From Pseudoflavonifractor sp. 524-17 (GTDB taxonomy: Bacteria; Bacillota; Clostridia; Oscillospirales; Oscillospiraceae), in assembly GCF_009935845.1 (NCBI RefSeq), contig NZ_QWEK01000014.1, forward strand, positions 58,314 to 122,313: a stretch of DNA of 64,000 nucleotides, given 5' to 3'. Every line of letters begins with the position of its first letter. The stretch's first letter is position 1. Below, piece after piece: positions 42,445-50,702 of the stretch. Position numbers and translations under genes: made by a program. The notes under the pieces were generated by a model. It did not search any database and was not told the DNA's origin. It worked only from the letters and a program-made list of their open reading frames with translations.

Positions 42445-44358
42445 GTGAATACCATAAAGCTCTCTCTCAGACGCTGGAGGACGCCCCCTTGGCTGATGGC
42501 TGTCTTTTTCTGCGCCGCTCCCCTGCTGGTGACCTATCTCTGCCAGCTCATCACGCTGCAAGATGCCCAAGAGGCCCTGGACTGGCTGGACCGGCACACA
42601 CAGGCGGTTTTCTTTACTTACGGCGCGCTCTTTTTTCTTCAGGCCGTTCTCACTGCCCTGACCCGGCGGGTCTTCTGGGGAACCCTGGCAATTACCTTGC
42701 CCTGCATCCTCTTCTCGGTGGCAAACCACCTGAAAGAAACCGTCAACGGCACCCCTATTCTGGCCAGTGATCTCACGATGACCGGCCAGGCCGGCCAGAT
42801 TGCCGCCTTTCTCCGTCCCGGTATGGAACTGGGGCGCGCCACCTGGCAGGGGCTGACTGGAGCGGCGCTCCTTCTCATTGCCGCCCTTTTTCTGTCCCGG
42901 CGCCCGCTCCCTCAGCCGCCGGGCCGCCGGCTGGCGGCGGCTGGGCTCAGTCTGTCCCTGCTGGGCAACCTGCTCTTCTTTCCCGGCGCCGCCGCCCTGC
43001 TGGCCGGACCGGAAAATGAGAGCCAGGGCGGCCGCAACCAACGCCTGGGCCTGCTTGCCGGCATCTACAGCGCCTTGTGCAGCAGCGCTATGGAGAAGCC
43101 GGATACCTACAGCCGGAACAACATGGAACGTATTCTCCGGCAGCTCCAGGCCCTTCAGACAGCCCCCGAAGAACAGACGCCGCCCCACATCGTTCTGGTG
43201 GTATCTGAGAGCTTTTTTGACATCACAAGACTTCCCAACCTCCAGTTCTATACCGATCCGATTCCCAATTACCACGCCCTGCTGGAGGAATCCGCCGGGG
43301 GCCGCTTCCTGTCCGCGGCCTATGCCGGGGGGACCGGCAATGTGGAGATGGAGCTCTTCACCGGCATTCCCTCGGCCTTCCCCGGCTTGTCGGAGAGTCT
43401 GACCACTCTCTCCGACGAAACCGCCTATCACCGTGTCCCCTCCCTGGTCAAGGCACTGGCCGGACAGGGCTATCAGACAGTCATGGTCCACTCCTACAAC
43501 GACAGCCTCTACAACCGCTCCGGCAACATGCCTGCCATCGGCTTTGACACCACTGTCTACGACCAGGACTTCACCGTGGAGCGCCGCTACGCCGGGGGAT
43601 ACCTCTCCGACGATACCCTGGCGGACCAGCTCATCGCCCAGTTTGAGGCCAGAGGAGACGGCCCCCTCTTCCTCTATGGCCTGTCCATGGAAAACCACCA
43701 GCCCTATTTTAATGGCAAATACGACACGCCCTCCAGGGTAGACTATGCCTGCCCCACCCTCACCGGGGACGCCCTGGGCGCCCTGGACGCCCTGGTCCAC
43801 GGCCTTCACGACGCCGACGCCGCCCTGGGCAGGCTGGTGGACTACTTCTCCCAGTGCGATGAGCCGGTGCTCCTCCTCTTTTTGGGGGACCACCTGCCGG
43901 GACTCTACCTAGAGGAAGACAGCACCCTCTATACTGCGCTGGGGGTCACCCCCTCCCCCAACACGGAGGACTGGGACGCTGCCCAGCTTAAGGAGATGCA
44001 TCTGACCGACTACGTGGTGTGGAACAACTACGGCGCGGCGCTGGAGGCCCCGGAGGAGCTCAGCGTCACCCAGACGGGGGCCTGGCTTCTGGACTGGGCC
44101 GGGCTCTGGAAGCCCCTGTGGTTCATCTGGGTGCAGCAGACCGGACAGGACATGCGGCTCTATCGGGACCGGCTCTTTGTGGACGGACAGGGCAACGCTT
44201 GGGACGCCCCCACCGACGCAAGCAGTGAAACGGTCTCCCTCTACCGCGCTCTGGTTTATGACATCCTCTACGGGGAACACTATATCTCCCAGGCACTGAC
44301 CGAATACGACCCCCAGGCCGCACCGGACAGGGCCGCTGCGGACCATACCGCCGATTGA
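42445..44358 (+). CDS. LTA synthase-family sulfatase-fold membrane protein
   Basis: 637 residues, GTG start. Four to five N-terminal helices (to about 190), then an extracellular sulfatase/alkaline phosphatase-like domain: VLVVSESFFD with the metal glutamate, AGGTGNVEMELFTG with the probable nucleophile threonine, MVHSYNDSLYNR, and FLGDHLPG with the Asp-His metal pair. Such proteins transfer glycerol phosphate from phosphatidylglycerol to make lipoteichoic acid or modify other glycans. Its stop overlaps the next gene's possible TTG start. SD is weak (GGAAAGGA at 15 bases). Confidence 0.9.
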   Translation: MNTIKLSLRRWRTPPWLMAVFFCAAPLLVTYLCQLITLQDAQEALDWLDRHTQAVFFTYGALFFLQAVLTALTRRVFWGTLAITLPCILFSVANHLKETVNGTPILASDLTMTGQAGQIAAFLRPGMELGRATWQGLTGAALLLIAALFLSRRPLPQPPGRRLAAAGLSLSLLGNLLFFPGAAALLAGPENESQGGRNQRLGLLAGIYSALCSSAMEKPDTYSRNNMERILRQLQALQTAPEEQTPPHIVLVVSESFFDITRLPNLQFYTDPIPNYHALLEESAGGRFLSAAYAGGTGNVEMELFTGIPSAFPGLSESLTTLSDETAYHRVPSLVKALAGQGYQTVMVHSYNDSLYNRSGNMPAIGFDTTVYDQDFTVERRYAGGYLSDDTLADQLIAQFEARGDGPLFLYGLSMENHQPYFNGKYDTPSRVDYACPTLTGDALGALDALVHGLHDADAALGRLVDYFSQCDEPVLLLFLGDHLPGLYLEEDSTLYTALGVTPSPNTEDWDAAQLKEMHLTDYVVWNNYGAALEAPEELSVTQTGAWLLDWAGLWKPLWFIWVQQTGQDMRLYRDRLFVDGQGNAWDAPTDASSETVSLYRALVYDILYGEHYISQALTEYDPQAAPDRAAADHTAD

Positions 44359-44378
44359 CAAAGGGGGCGCCGTCTGTC

Positions 44379-45140
44379 TTGCCTATCTGGAAGAAACTTT
44401 TGCGAATACTGGGCCGTCTGCTGCTGCTGGCCGCCGTGCTGATTGTGCTGCTGGCTTCGGCTTTGGCCTTTCTGCGCTGGCGGGGGTATATTCTGTTGCC
44501 TTATGAGGCCCCGCCCCGCCGGTGGCAGGTCTTCGGCGTGGATGTATCCACCTACCAGGGGGCGGTGGACTGGCCGGTCCTGGCCGGACAGGGCGTGGAC
44601 TTCGCCTTCATCAAGGCCACCGAGGGCAGCGGCCTTCAGGACGTGCGTTTTTCAGAGAACTGGTCCGGCGCGCTGGCCGCAGGGGTCCGCCCCGGCGCCT
44701 ACCACTTCTTCAGCTATGACAGCCCCGGCGAGCGGCAGGCGGACAATTTCATCGCCGCAGTTCCCCTCACCCCAGGGGCCCTGCCGCCGGTGATCGACCT
44801 GGAGTTTTATGGGAAATACTTGCAGACCCCGCCGGACCCCGCCCTGGTCAAGTCCATTTTAGATCCCCTGCTGGCCCGGCTGGAGGACTATTATGGTACA
44901 AAACCCATCCTCTACGCCACCTACCGCTCCTATCAACTCTATCTCACCGGGGCGGAATACCGGGATTATCCCCTGTGGATCAGCAGCCCCGTCGTCGCTC
45001 CTCTGCTCCACCGCTGGACCTTCTGGCAGTACAGCCACACCGCCCGCCTGGAGGGCTATGACGGCCGTCAGCCTCTCATCGACCTCAATGTCTTCCGCGG
45101 CACCAAGGAGCAATTCCAGACCTTCGGCCGCTCTGACTGA
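44379..45140 (+). CDS. Membrane-anchored GH25 lysozyme
   Basis: About 253 residues. TTG at 44379 with AAGGGGG in front is the likeliest start; a TTG at 44355 overlapping the previous stop is the other choice. N-terminal helix (about 10-28). GH25 barrel: FGVDVSTYQGAVDW with the first catalytic Asp, FAFIKATEG, GAYHFFSY, and PPVIDLEFY with the acidic pair. It cleaves MurNAc-GlcNAc bonds. Adjacent to the LTA-synthase-like gene, suggesting a surface-remodelling pair. Confidence 0.92.
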   Translation: MPIWKKLLRILGRLLLLAAVLIVLLASALAFLRWRGYILLPYEAPPRRWQVFGVDVSTYQGAVDWPVLAGQGVDFAFIKATEGSGLQDVRFSENWSGALAAGVRPGAYHFFSYDSPGERQADNFIAAVPLTPGALPPVIDLEFYGKYLQTPPDPALVKSILDPLLARLEDYYGTKPILYATYRSYQLYLTGAEYRDYPLWISSPVVAPLLHRWTFWQYSHTARLEGYDGRQPLIDLNVFRGTKEQFQTFGRSD

Positions 45141-45147
45141 AAAAAGC

Positions 45148-45181
45148 CCGGCGGAACCAGACTTTTCTCTGGTTCCGCCGG
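45148..45181. terminator. Bidirectional terminator between convergent genes
   Basis: CCGGCGGAACCAGA/TCTGGTTCCGCCGG perfect 14-bp stem; T-rich on both sides. It serves the GH25 and DUF4097 genes. Confidence 0.9.
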
Positions 45182-45193
45182 ATCCTTTCTTGT

Positions 45194-46327
45194 TTAGCTG
45201 CCGAAATTCAGATAGATGTCGCCCAGTTCGGCGGCAGCCCGAATGTAATTGCTGCCGCTGCCCTGCTTCCTCTGGCCCCCAGATACTGGCTCGCCGTCTA
45301 TTGAGATATCCCCCCAATCCGTGGCCAAATCCAGCAGATAATCTTCCCGGGCGCCGGCGACATCCACCATCACAGCGCCCAGCTCGGTCTCCGCCACGGT
45401 CTCTCCCAGGAATGTACCGCTGAGATAGATATCCCCCAGTTCATTTTTCACCTTGGTTGTGCCGCCGGTGTAGTCGCACAGGGTAACGCACCCCTTTTCC
45501 GTGGAAATCTCTCCGCTGTCCGTCTCAAAATTGGACAGATTGATATCTCCCAGCTCTGTCTTGGCTGTCAGCGTACCGGTAAACAGGCACTCCCCGTTGA
45601 TGCTGCCCAGCTCGGTCCGCAGGTCAGCCTGGTTCAGCCTGGTTCCGTAGGGTACGATAATGTAGACCGTTCCCCGGGGAATTTCCGACAGATTCAGGCC
45701 CTTATCGGATTGGCTGCGCACGGTGAGCACCCCATCCTTATTCTCGTAGGTGATGCGGTACCGGCTGGAGTTCCCGGTGTCCACCAGAATATCGAAGTAG
45801 TTCCCACCGTCCTGGACGATGATAATGTCCCCGATTTCGATGTCCACGTCCAGCCGGTCAAAGGGAGCCAGTCCTTCCTCTGGCTTTGGGAGGCCCCACT
45901 CCTCATAGTAAACTACGTCCTCCTGCGCTGTCCCCGTCCCCTCCATTACCTCTGTTATCGCAATAGGCATAGACTCCGCTGGCGTACTGACAGACGCCCC
46001 AAAGCCGAAACGCCCCCACCCCGCGATGCGGGACCAGTGCCGCCAGCCCGCCGCGCCGGACAACACCAGCAGGCCGCACAGACCCGCCAGCACCGCCGCC
46101 TTCGCCCGCCCGCTGGGGCGGCGGCGGAGCACCGGCAGACCACTCCCCGCCAGCCGGGCGGCCAGCTCCGCAGGACTGCCCCACTGGGCCATCCGCTCTG
46201 CCTCCCCCTGGGGGCCCGCCTCGTCCAGGCACTGCTCATAGTAGGCCATGATGCGCTCCAGCTCCTCCTGAGAAATTCTCCCCACCAGAGCGCTCCACAG
46301 CTCCTGCAAATAAGTCTCTCTTGTCAT
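45194..46327 (-). CDS. DUF1700-DUF4097 membrane protein
   Basis: 377 residues from ATG 46327 after CGGAGGCG; the reading frame extends 95 codons upstream without an SD. N-terminal helical DUF1700/HAAS domain (1-65: a YLQELWSALVGR start and YYEQCLDEAG), a transmembrane helix (about 75-93), then a DUF4097 beta-helix with four copies of an ELGDI/ELGSI/ELGAV turn spaced 20-25 residues. Such proteins often sit with a PadR regulator; none is here. Function unknown, probably envelope stress sensing. Confidence 0.85.
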   Translation of the reverse strand: MTRETYLQELWSALVGRISQEELERIMAYYEQCLDEAGPQGEAERMAQWGSPAELAARLAGSGLPVLRRRPSGRAKAAVLAGLCGLLVLSGAAGWRHWSRIAGWGRFGFGASVSTPAESMPIAITEVMEGTGTAQEDVVYYEEWGLPKPEEGLAPFDRLDVDIEIGDIIIVQDGGNYFDILVDTGNSSRYRITYENKDGVLTVRSQSDKGLNLSEIPRGTVYIIVPYGTRLNQADLRTELGSINGECLFTGTLTAKTELGDINLSNFETDSGEISTEKGCVTLCDYTGGTTKVKNELGDIYLSGTFLGETVAETELGAVMVDVAGAREDYLLDLATDWGDISIDGEPVSGGQRKQGSGSNYIRAAAELGDIYLNFGS

Positions 46328-46819
46328 AACAGACGCCTCCGCTTCTTTGTCTGGTCTTGTTGCGTCTATTATAATATTAAAATCTTGAAGCCAACAGGGA
46401 AATAACATTAAAAAAACGTTAAAATATATATTTCTCAACTGATTGCGCCGCAATGATTTGAGCGATTTTTGTATATAATCTGTACTAACGCGGCAAATAT
46501 ATACAAATTGCAAAAGTGCGAAAAAGTTAAGATAACCGGGAGTGTACCCCCGCTTATTTCCAGTCTGGCCAGTCCGAATCCACCGGCCACATGGTGAAAT
46601 ACGGCTCCTCAAAGCTCAGACGCGCTCTCATGAACTGCTGCCTGTAATTTACACCCTCCAGACCAAAAACATCCCTTATGCCCCCACGTTCATTCGCTGA
46701 CAAATTCTCTTCTCAAATTTTTGGCCCCATTGAGGGGCTTGCTTTGTTATGCCTTTTTACTCACAAAAATTTTTGTCGATTTCCTCTTGACTTTTTATAG
46801 TTCGTCACGTATAAAATAC

Positions 46820-46924
46820 TCACCAGCTCCAGCCTACGCTCTGCATGACTGCGGTGGGCAGCACACTCTTTGAATACTTGGAAATACGCTCATAGCCTTG
46901 CACCTCAGCCTGAGAGGGTGGCAT
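46820..46924 (-). other. Possible 34-residue frame in large gap
   Basis: A frame starting MPPSQAEVQGYERISKYSK ends in SVGWSW. It reads like protein but has no SD, so it may be a remnant. Elsewhere in the 752-base gap 46328-47079 I see nothing but the tRNA promoter. Confidence 0.2.
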
Positions 46925-47013
46925 ATAGTCTTTTTTCTGCTGAGCGTATACTAATACTGCTTCTCACTATCATTGGTTAAGCAAAATATTTTTGGAAACA
47001 GAGCAAAAAGCTC

Positions 47014-47042
47014 TTGCAAAAGGCAGCGCAGTATGCTATACT
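47014..47042 (+). promoter_or_regulatory. Promoter of tRNA-Gly
   Basis: TTGCAA, 17-base spacer, TATACT, ending 37 bases before the tRNA. Confidence 0.85.
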
Positions 47043-47079
47043 ATTTTGCGTAAGCTGTTCTGTAAAGTAAAATTTTTGT

Positions 47080-47153
47080 GCAGGTGTAGTTCAATGGCAG
47101 AATGTCAGCTTCCCAAGCTGAACACGAGGGTTCGATTCCCTTCACCTGCTCCA
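47080..47153 (+). tRNA. tRNA-Gly (anticodon CCC)
   Basis: 74 nt including encoded CCA. Acceptor GCAGGTG/CACCTGC, D-arm GTTC/GAAT, anticodon stem TCAGC/GCTGA with loop TTCCCAA, T-arm GAGGG-TTCGATT-CCCTT. A terminator follows. Mobile remnants lie directly downstream, so it may be an integration target. Confidence 0.97.
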
Positions 47154-47154
47154 T

Positions 47155-47200
47155 AAAAAACCGCTGAAAGCCTTGTATCTCAAGGGATTCAGCGGTTTTT
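47155..47200 (+). terminator. Terminator after tRNA-Gly
   Basis: AACCGCTGAA/TTCAGCGGTT arms with TTTTT; long loop. Confidence 0.85.
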
Positions 47201-47341
47201 ATTTCTTACTTGGGCGGGGTGCAGGTAGGTATTTACTGGCGCATTTGGGCTGTTTGGCGGTGGAAAAGGTGGTGGAACTTTTTCCACCCGGAAGCGACCC
47301 CAGGCTTATTTAAATCCTGCCTATCTTTCTCATCACACCGC

Positions 47342-47616
47342 TTAGGCTCTTGGATTCACCACGCGGAGGGTATCCATGAGCTCATCCATGACCATCCACG
47401 CTTTAGAGGGCGGTTTCCCCGACACGGCGCGGAGAAAATCACTGTCGCCGTACTGGTCCAAGGTATCCACTATGGGAGCGGCCGTCTCAGCGTAAGCCGA
47501 AATCTGCGGCTGGGCGGGGGGCCTACCATCTCAGAGCGCCCGTCCGCCCGGCTGTAGTGGCCCTGGACGTAGTGCTTGCCCCGGTTGGCGCGGCTGGGGC
47601 CCTGGCCATAGTCCAT
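47342..47616 (-). pseudogene. Frameshifted phage-type small protein
   Basis: ATG 47616 has a good SD (AAAGGAG). The first part begins MDYGQGPSRANRGKHYVQGH, a glycine/arginine-rich start known from small phage proteins, and in its own frame runs into a stop. After a CCCCCCG run the -1 frame continues with ISAYAETAAPIVDTLDQYGD and ends MDELMDTLRVVNPRA, also typical of phage proteins. A single indel or a -1 slip in the run would join the parts. Next to tRNA-Gly, it looks like a prophage scar. Confidence 0.6.
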
Positions 47617-47855
47617 GTCGTTCTCTCCTTTGTGTAATGTATCTACATTGTCTGGCCATTTTTTCCTCGGCGTTTTCTTACATTTTATCACTGGCACTGA
47701 CACCGGTAATTTTCGCTTTACAAGAAAGCGGCGGCCTTGAAATTTGTTATTTCAAAACCGCCGCAAGGCCACCTGCAATTTTGTTTGGGCACACAGATCC
47801 CAGCCGCCAAAACAACGGTTTTTTTATTATGCCGCTGCTCTGGCAATCGAGAAAA

Positions 47856-48206
47856 TCAAGATACATCTGCTACAAATCCAATCGAAATACTGCCCTTTAC
47901 AGTTCCTAAAGCACCATCTGTTGCCCGGAGAAACAGCTTATAGGTTCCGGGTTTTACCGGCGGCGCAAAGGTAAAACTGGAAGTACATTTCAGCATTTCC
48001 CCTTCCTGGCGCAAGTTCGCTGCCGAGTAATAGGTCGTGTTCAAATCGGTGTCTCCAGGTTTGGCAAAGCCAACCTGCAAACCGTTTCCTGTTTCCGCTG
48101 AAACATCATACCAAATCCTGTCCCCTCCGGACAATGTGTACTCTCCCAGCCAAACGATCTCCCCATCTGCCATCATTTCATAATTGACGGGAATAACCTG
48201 GGGATG
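47856..48206 (-). pseudogene. Detached C-terminal domain in frame with BlaR1-type gene
   Basis: About 116 codons open after a TAG (48207-48209), reading HPQVIPVNYEMMADGEIVWL and on to a beta-sandwich-like region (SGGDRIWYDVSAETGNGLQV, FTFAPPVKPGTYKLFLRATD). It is in the same frame as the BlaR1-type gene, whose own TAG is only nine codons upstream. I recall Clostridia M56 proteins ending with such a domain. It has ATG codons but no SD. It is either a lost tail or reached by double TAG read-through. Confidence 0.5.
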
Positions 48207-48233
48207 CTAAACTCTACCCCCAACACTTTCCTG

Positions 48234-50024
48234 CTAATCGTCATCATCATCGCTCATATCTTCCAGCAGTTCCGTTACCTCTGCCTCAGTCATATAAGCA
48301 GCGCTTACAATTTTGTTATCCGTATCACGGATGATTTTGATATTGACGGTTCCCGCCGGGTTCATATTCAGTATGCAAAAAGATTTGTTGGCCCGGATAT
48401 CCAGAAAGATATTGACCAACCGCCCTTTATAATAATAATCCTTGCCGTCCATTGTAATGCCTGCGGCTTGGTATTCCGCCTTCTGCGCTGCCTCCCATTC
48501 TTTTTCCTTTTTATCTTTCCGTTCATCAAATTCATCGCTCTTGTCCAGCCTATTAAAAAGCATGGATTGGAAATCCCATCTGTCATCTTCCAACGCCCGA
48601 TCCAGCCAAAACTCCAGTTCTGCTTTGTCCATGCAGTCCGTCAGAGTGGAGAAAAACGCAATTTCTTCATCGGTATATGCCTTTTCTGCGAAGTCGGCAA
48701 AGAGAGAAGAATTTGTGTCAAGTCTACGCACAGCAACAGAGAAGAAAGCAAAGTCGCCCTCAGCATAGAATTTTTCAAGCCACTTCTTTTGAGCATTTTC
48801 GTCCAACCGTGGGAAAGTGATTTCAAACAGCGGCAAACTATCAGCCTCATAGTATCGCTCTGCTTGGGCGGTATAGTTCTTGCCGCTCTGATCGCTGGCT
48901 TCGGCCTGTGTAGCGTTCTGCTTCCCGGACACTGGCGGCTTACTGGACGGCTGATCGGATGCGGCGGCAGTAGGGTAAATGCCGATGAACGCCGCGCCCA
49001 AAATCATACACAGAGTCAGCGCGCCAGTCAAAAGCCGTACTGTCTTTGACTTCTTTTCAAAATTCATAATTGCACCTAACCTTTCTTTCAATAACTCCTT
49101 ATTTTCGCTTAAAGTAACAGCGCCGAAATTTTCTTTATATGTCCCAACTGCCGCCATAGCGTCAAGCAAGGTTTTCCCGTAGTCCGATGCGCTGCCGCCT
49201 CCAGTTTTCGTAAGGACAGCTTCATCGCAGGAAAACTCACAAGCCTTAGTAATCTCCCGGCTCATAAGATGCACAAGGGGATTAAACCAATGCAGGCAGA
49301 CGGTAATCTGTACCAGCCACTTATAGAACATATCCCGCCGCTTGTAGTGCGTCAGTTCGTGCAGGACGGTATACCGAAAGTCCTTTTCGGAAATGTCCGC
49401 ATTTGGCAATATGATACACGGGCAAAAAAAGCCAGTCAGCAGCGGAGAAGAAATCAGCGGATTGATACCTAGCTCTATCGGTTTTTGAATGCCAGCCTGC
49501 TCCGCCGCGATAGAAAGCCGGTCTAAAAGTTCAATGTCAGAAACCGGGATCAATCCAGCATGGATATACCGCATAAAGCCCTGATAGGCAGTTAATTTTC
49601 CTATCAGCAGTGCCAGCGCAACCACCAGCCAAGCCAGCCAGAGGTGATTGATAAACAGCATCCCAATATCTTGCAGCGGGCGGACGGCGGTCAAATCCTC
49701 TGACGGACTATTTGCATTTTCATTATTTTGCTCCAAATCGACAGCAGGAGCACGCATATTTCCCGGAGTATTTATCGCAGGTTGCTGTGGCGGCAAAGGA
49801 GCGGCCTGGGTGATTACCTGATCGACCGTTTGATAGGTCTTTCCCAGCAGATTTACTTCCGACCTGAATGGGAGCAGCAGACGCAAAATGACAACAAGCC
49901 AAATGTAATACTGCCATTGCCGGCTGATTTTATTTTTCAAACATTGCTTTCCTAAAAGCAAGACCAGAATGAGCAAGCCGCCGGAAAAAGACATAGAGAG
50001 GAAGATTTTCAAAACTGTGTTCAT
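48234..50024 (-). CDS. blaR1: BlaR1-family M56 membrane metallopeptidase sensor
   Basis: 596 residues. Four or so helices at the N-terminus and an M56 zinc site H222-E-L-T-H226 in LHELTHYKRRD, with a downstream ACEFSCDEAV supplying the third ligand. A helix at about 340, and an external part of about 240 residues, highly charged and helical, not the class D beta-lactamase sensor of true BlaR1. It should sense a ligand outside and trigger cleavage of the BlaI-type repressor. Overlaps blaI by 4 bases. The stimulus is unknown. The gene symbol is by family only. Confidence 0.85.
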   Translation of the reverse strand: MNTVLKIFLSMSFSGGLLILVLLLGKQCLKNKISRQWQYYIWLVVILRLLLPFRSEVNLLGKTYQTVDQVITQAAPLPPQQPAINTPGNMRAPAVDLEQNNENANSPSEDLTAVRPLQDIGMLFINHLWLAWLVVALALLIGKLTAYQGFMRYIHAGLIPVSDIELLDRLSIAAEQAGIQKPIELGINPLISSPLLTGFFCPCIILPNADISEKDFRYTVLHELTHYKRRDMFYKWLVQITVCLHWFNPLVHLMSREITKACEFSCDEAVLTKTGGGSASDYGKTLLDAMAAVGTYKENFGAVTLSENKELLKERLGAIMNFEKKSKTVRLLTGALTLCMILGAAFIGIYPTAAASDQPSSKPPVSGKQNATQAEASDQSGKNYTAQAERYYEADSLPLFEITFPRLDENAQKKWLEKFYAEGDFAFFSVAVRRLDTNSSLFADFAEKAYTDEEIAFFSTLTDCMDKAELEFWLDRALEDDRWDFQSMLFNRLDKSDEFDERKDKKEKEWEAAQKAEYQAAGITMDGKDYYYKGRLVNIFLDIRANKSFCILNMNPAGTVNIKIIRDTDNKIVSAAYMTEAEVTELLEDMSDDDDD

Positions 50025-50404
50025 TGCTGCTCTTTCCCCTTCTCCAACAGCTTTTTCAAGTCCTCGTATTCCTCGTCCGTCAGCAGGTCGCCCATAATCA
50101 GATTGGAAACCAGACCTTTTGCGCTGCCCTCATAAATCTTGTCCAGGAAATTTTTCGTCTGTGCTGTCTGGTACTCTGTTTCCGAAACAAGCGTGGTATA
50201 TTCGTTGCGGCGTCCGATTTTCTTGGCGCTCAGAAACCCCTTGTTCATCAGCCGCGACAAAAGTACAATCAGGGTATTCTTTTGACACGGCTTCCCCCTG
50301 GCAGCCAGCCCGTCCATGATATAGGGAAACAGCGTCACCTCCGACCGGTTCCCCCACACGATTTTCATAATCTCCAGTTCAGCATCGGATATTTGTTGTA
50401 TCAC
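50021..50404 (-). CDS. blaI: BlaI/MecI/CopY-type repressor
   Basis: 127 residues from GTG 50404, chosen since AGGAGG lies eight bases upstream and the family length is 120-130; an upstream GTG would start inside the operator. Winged-helix domain 1-75 (ISDAELEIMKIVWG, NTLIVLLSRLMNKGFL) and a C-terminal dimerisation helix with a TYPE of cleavage-site region expected near NEYTTL. It represses its own operon until BlaR1-type signalling. Confidence 0.92.
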   Translation of the reverse strand: MIQQISDAELEIMKIVWGNRSEVTLFPYIMDGLAARGKPCQKNTLIVLLSRLMNKGFLSAKKIGRRNEYTTLVSETEYQTAQTKNFLDKIYEGSAKGLVSNLIMGDLLTDEEYEDLKKLLEKGKEQQ

Positions 50405-50423
50405 AGCAATCGCCTCCTCTATA

Positions 50424-50465
50424 TATAACACGATGTTGACATTTAAAATATAACACGTTGTTGTC
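50424..50465 (-). promoter_or_regulatory. Double operator of blaI-blaR1 promoter
   Basis: Two 17-base direct repeats, TATAACACGATGTTGAC and TATAACACGTTGTTGTC, start 25 bases apart. Each holds a dyad AACA-N3-TGTT (50427-50437, 50452-50462). They lie just upstream of the blaI start, the expected place for BlaI dimers. Confidence 0.7.
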
Positions 50466-50642
50466 CTTCTGTCAAGATAATTTTACCACCGGTGAAAAGA
50501 GGACGAGCATTAACGTAGCGAGCACAGGCATACTACTCCCATCCGCGCCATACCAAAAATAGTTGCTGGCGCGTTGGCGGCTGAGGTGGCGCTTAACTAA
50601 ATGACGCCGCCCTCCGGTCCGATATTCTTACCGGTTTTCTGG

Positions 50643-50671
50643 TTGAAATTAATCGCATAACATGCTATAAT
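50643..50671 (+). promoter_or_regulatory. Sigma-A promoter of binding-protein/chemoreceptor pair
   Basis: TTGAAA, 17-base spacer, TATAAT, 32 bases before the SBP start. The rest of the 298-base gap 50405-50702 shows only the operator. Confidence 0.9.
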
Positions 50672-50702
50672 ACCTCCGAATTTATGGGAGGAATGGTAGA
50701 CT

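Noticed and set aside
42298..43893. Minus-strand frame of 531 codons
   Set aside because: Mirror of the LTA-synthase-like gene; GC-rich third-position effect.
46800..47000. 6S RNA or other structured RNA in the large gap before tRNA-Gly
   Set aside because: I looked for long self-complementary arms and found none convincing; the stretch looks more like a decayed short frame on the minus strand.
47210..47557. Plus-strand frame of 115 codons next to tRNA-Gly
   Set aside because: Opposite to the frameshifted phage-type gene, no SD, W/R-rich product.
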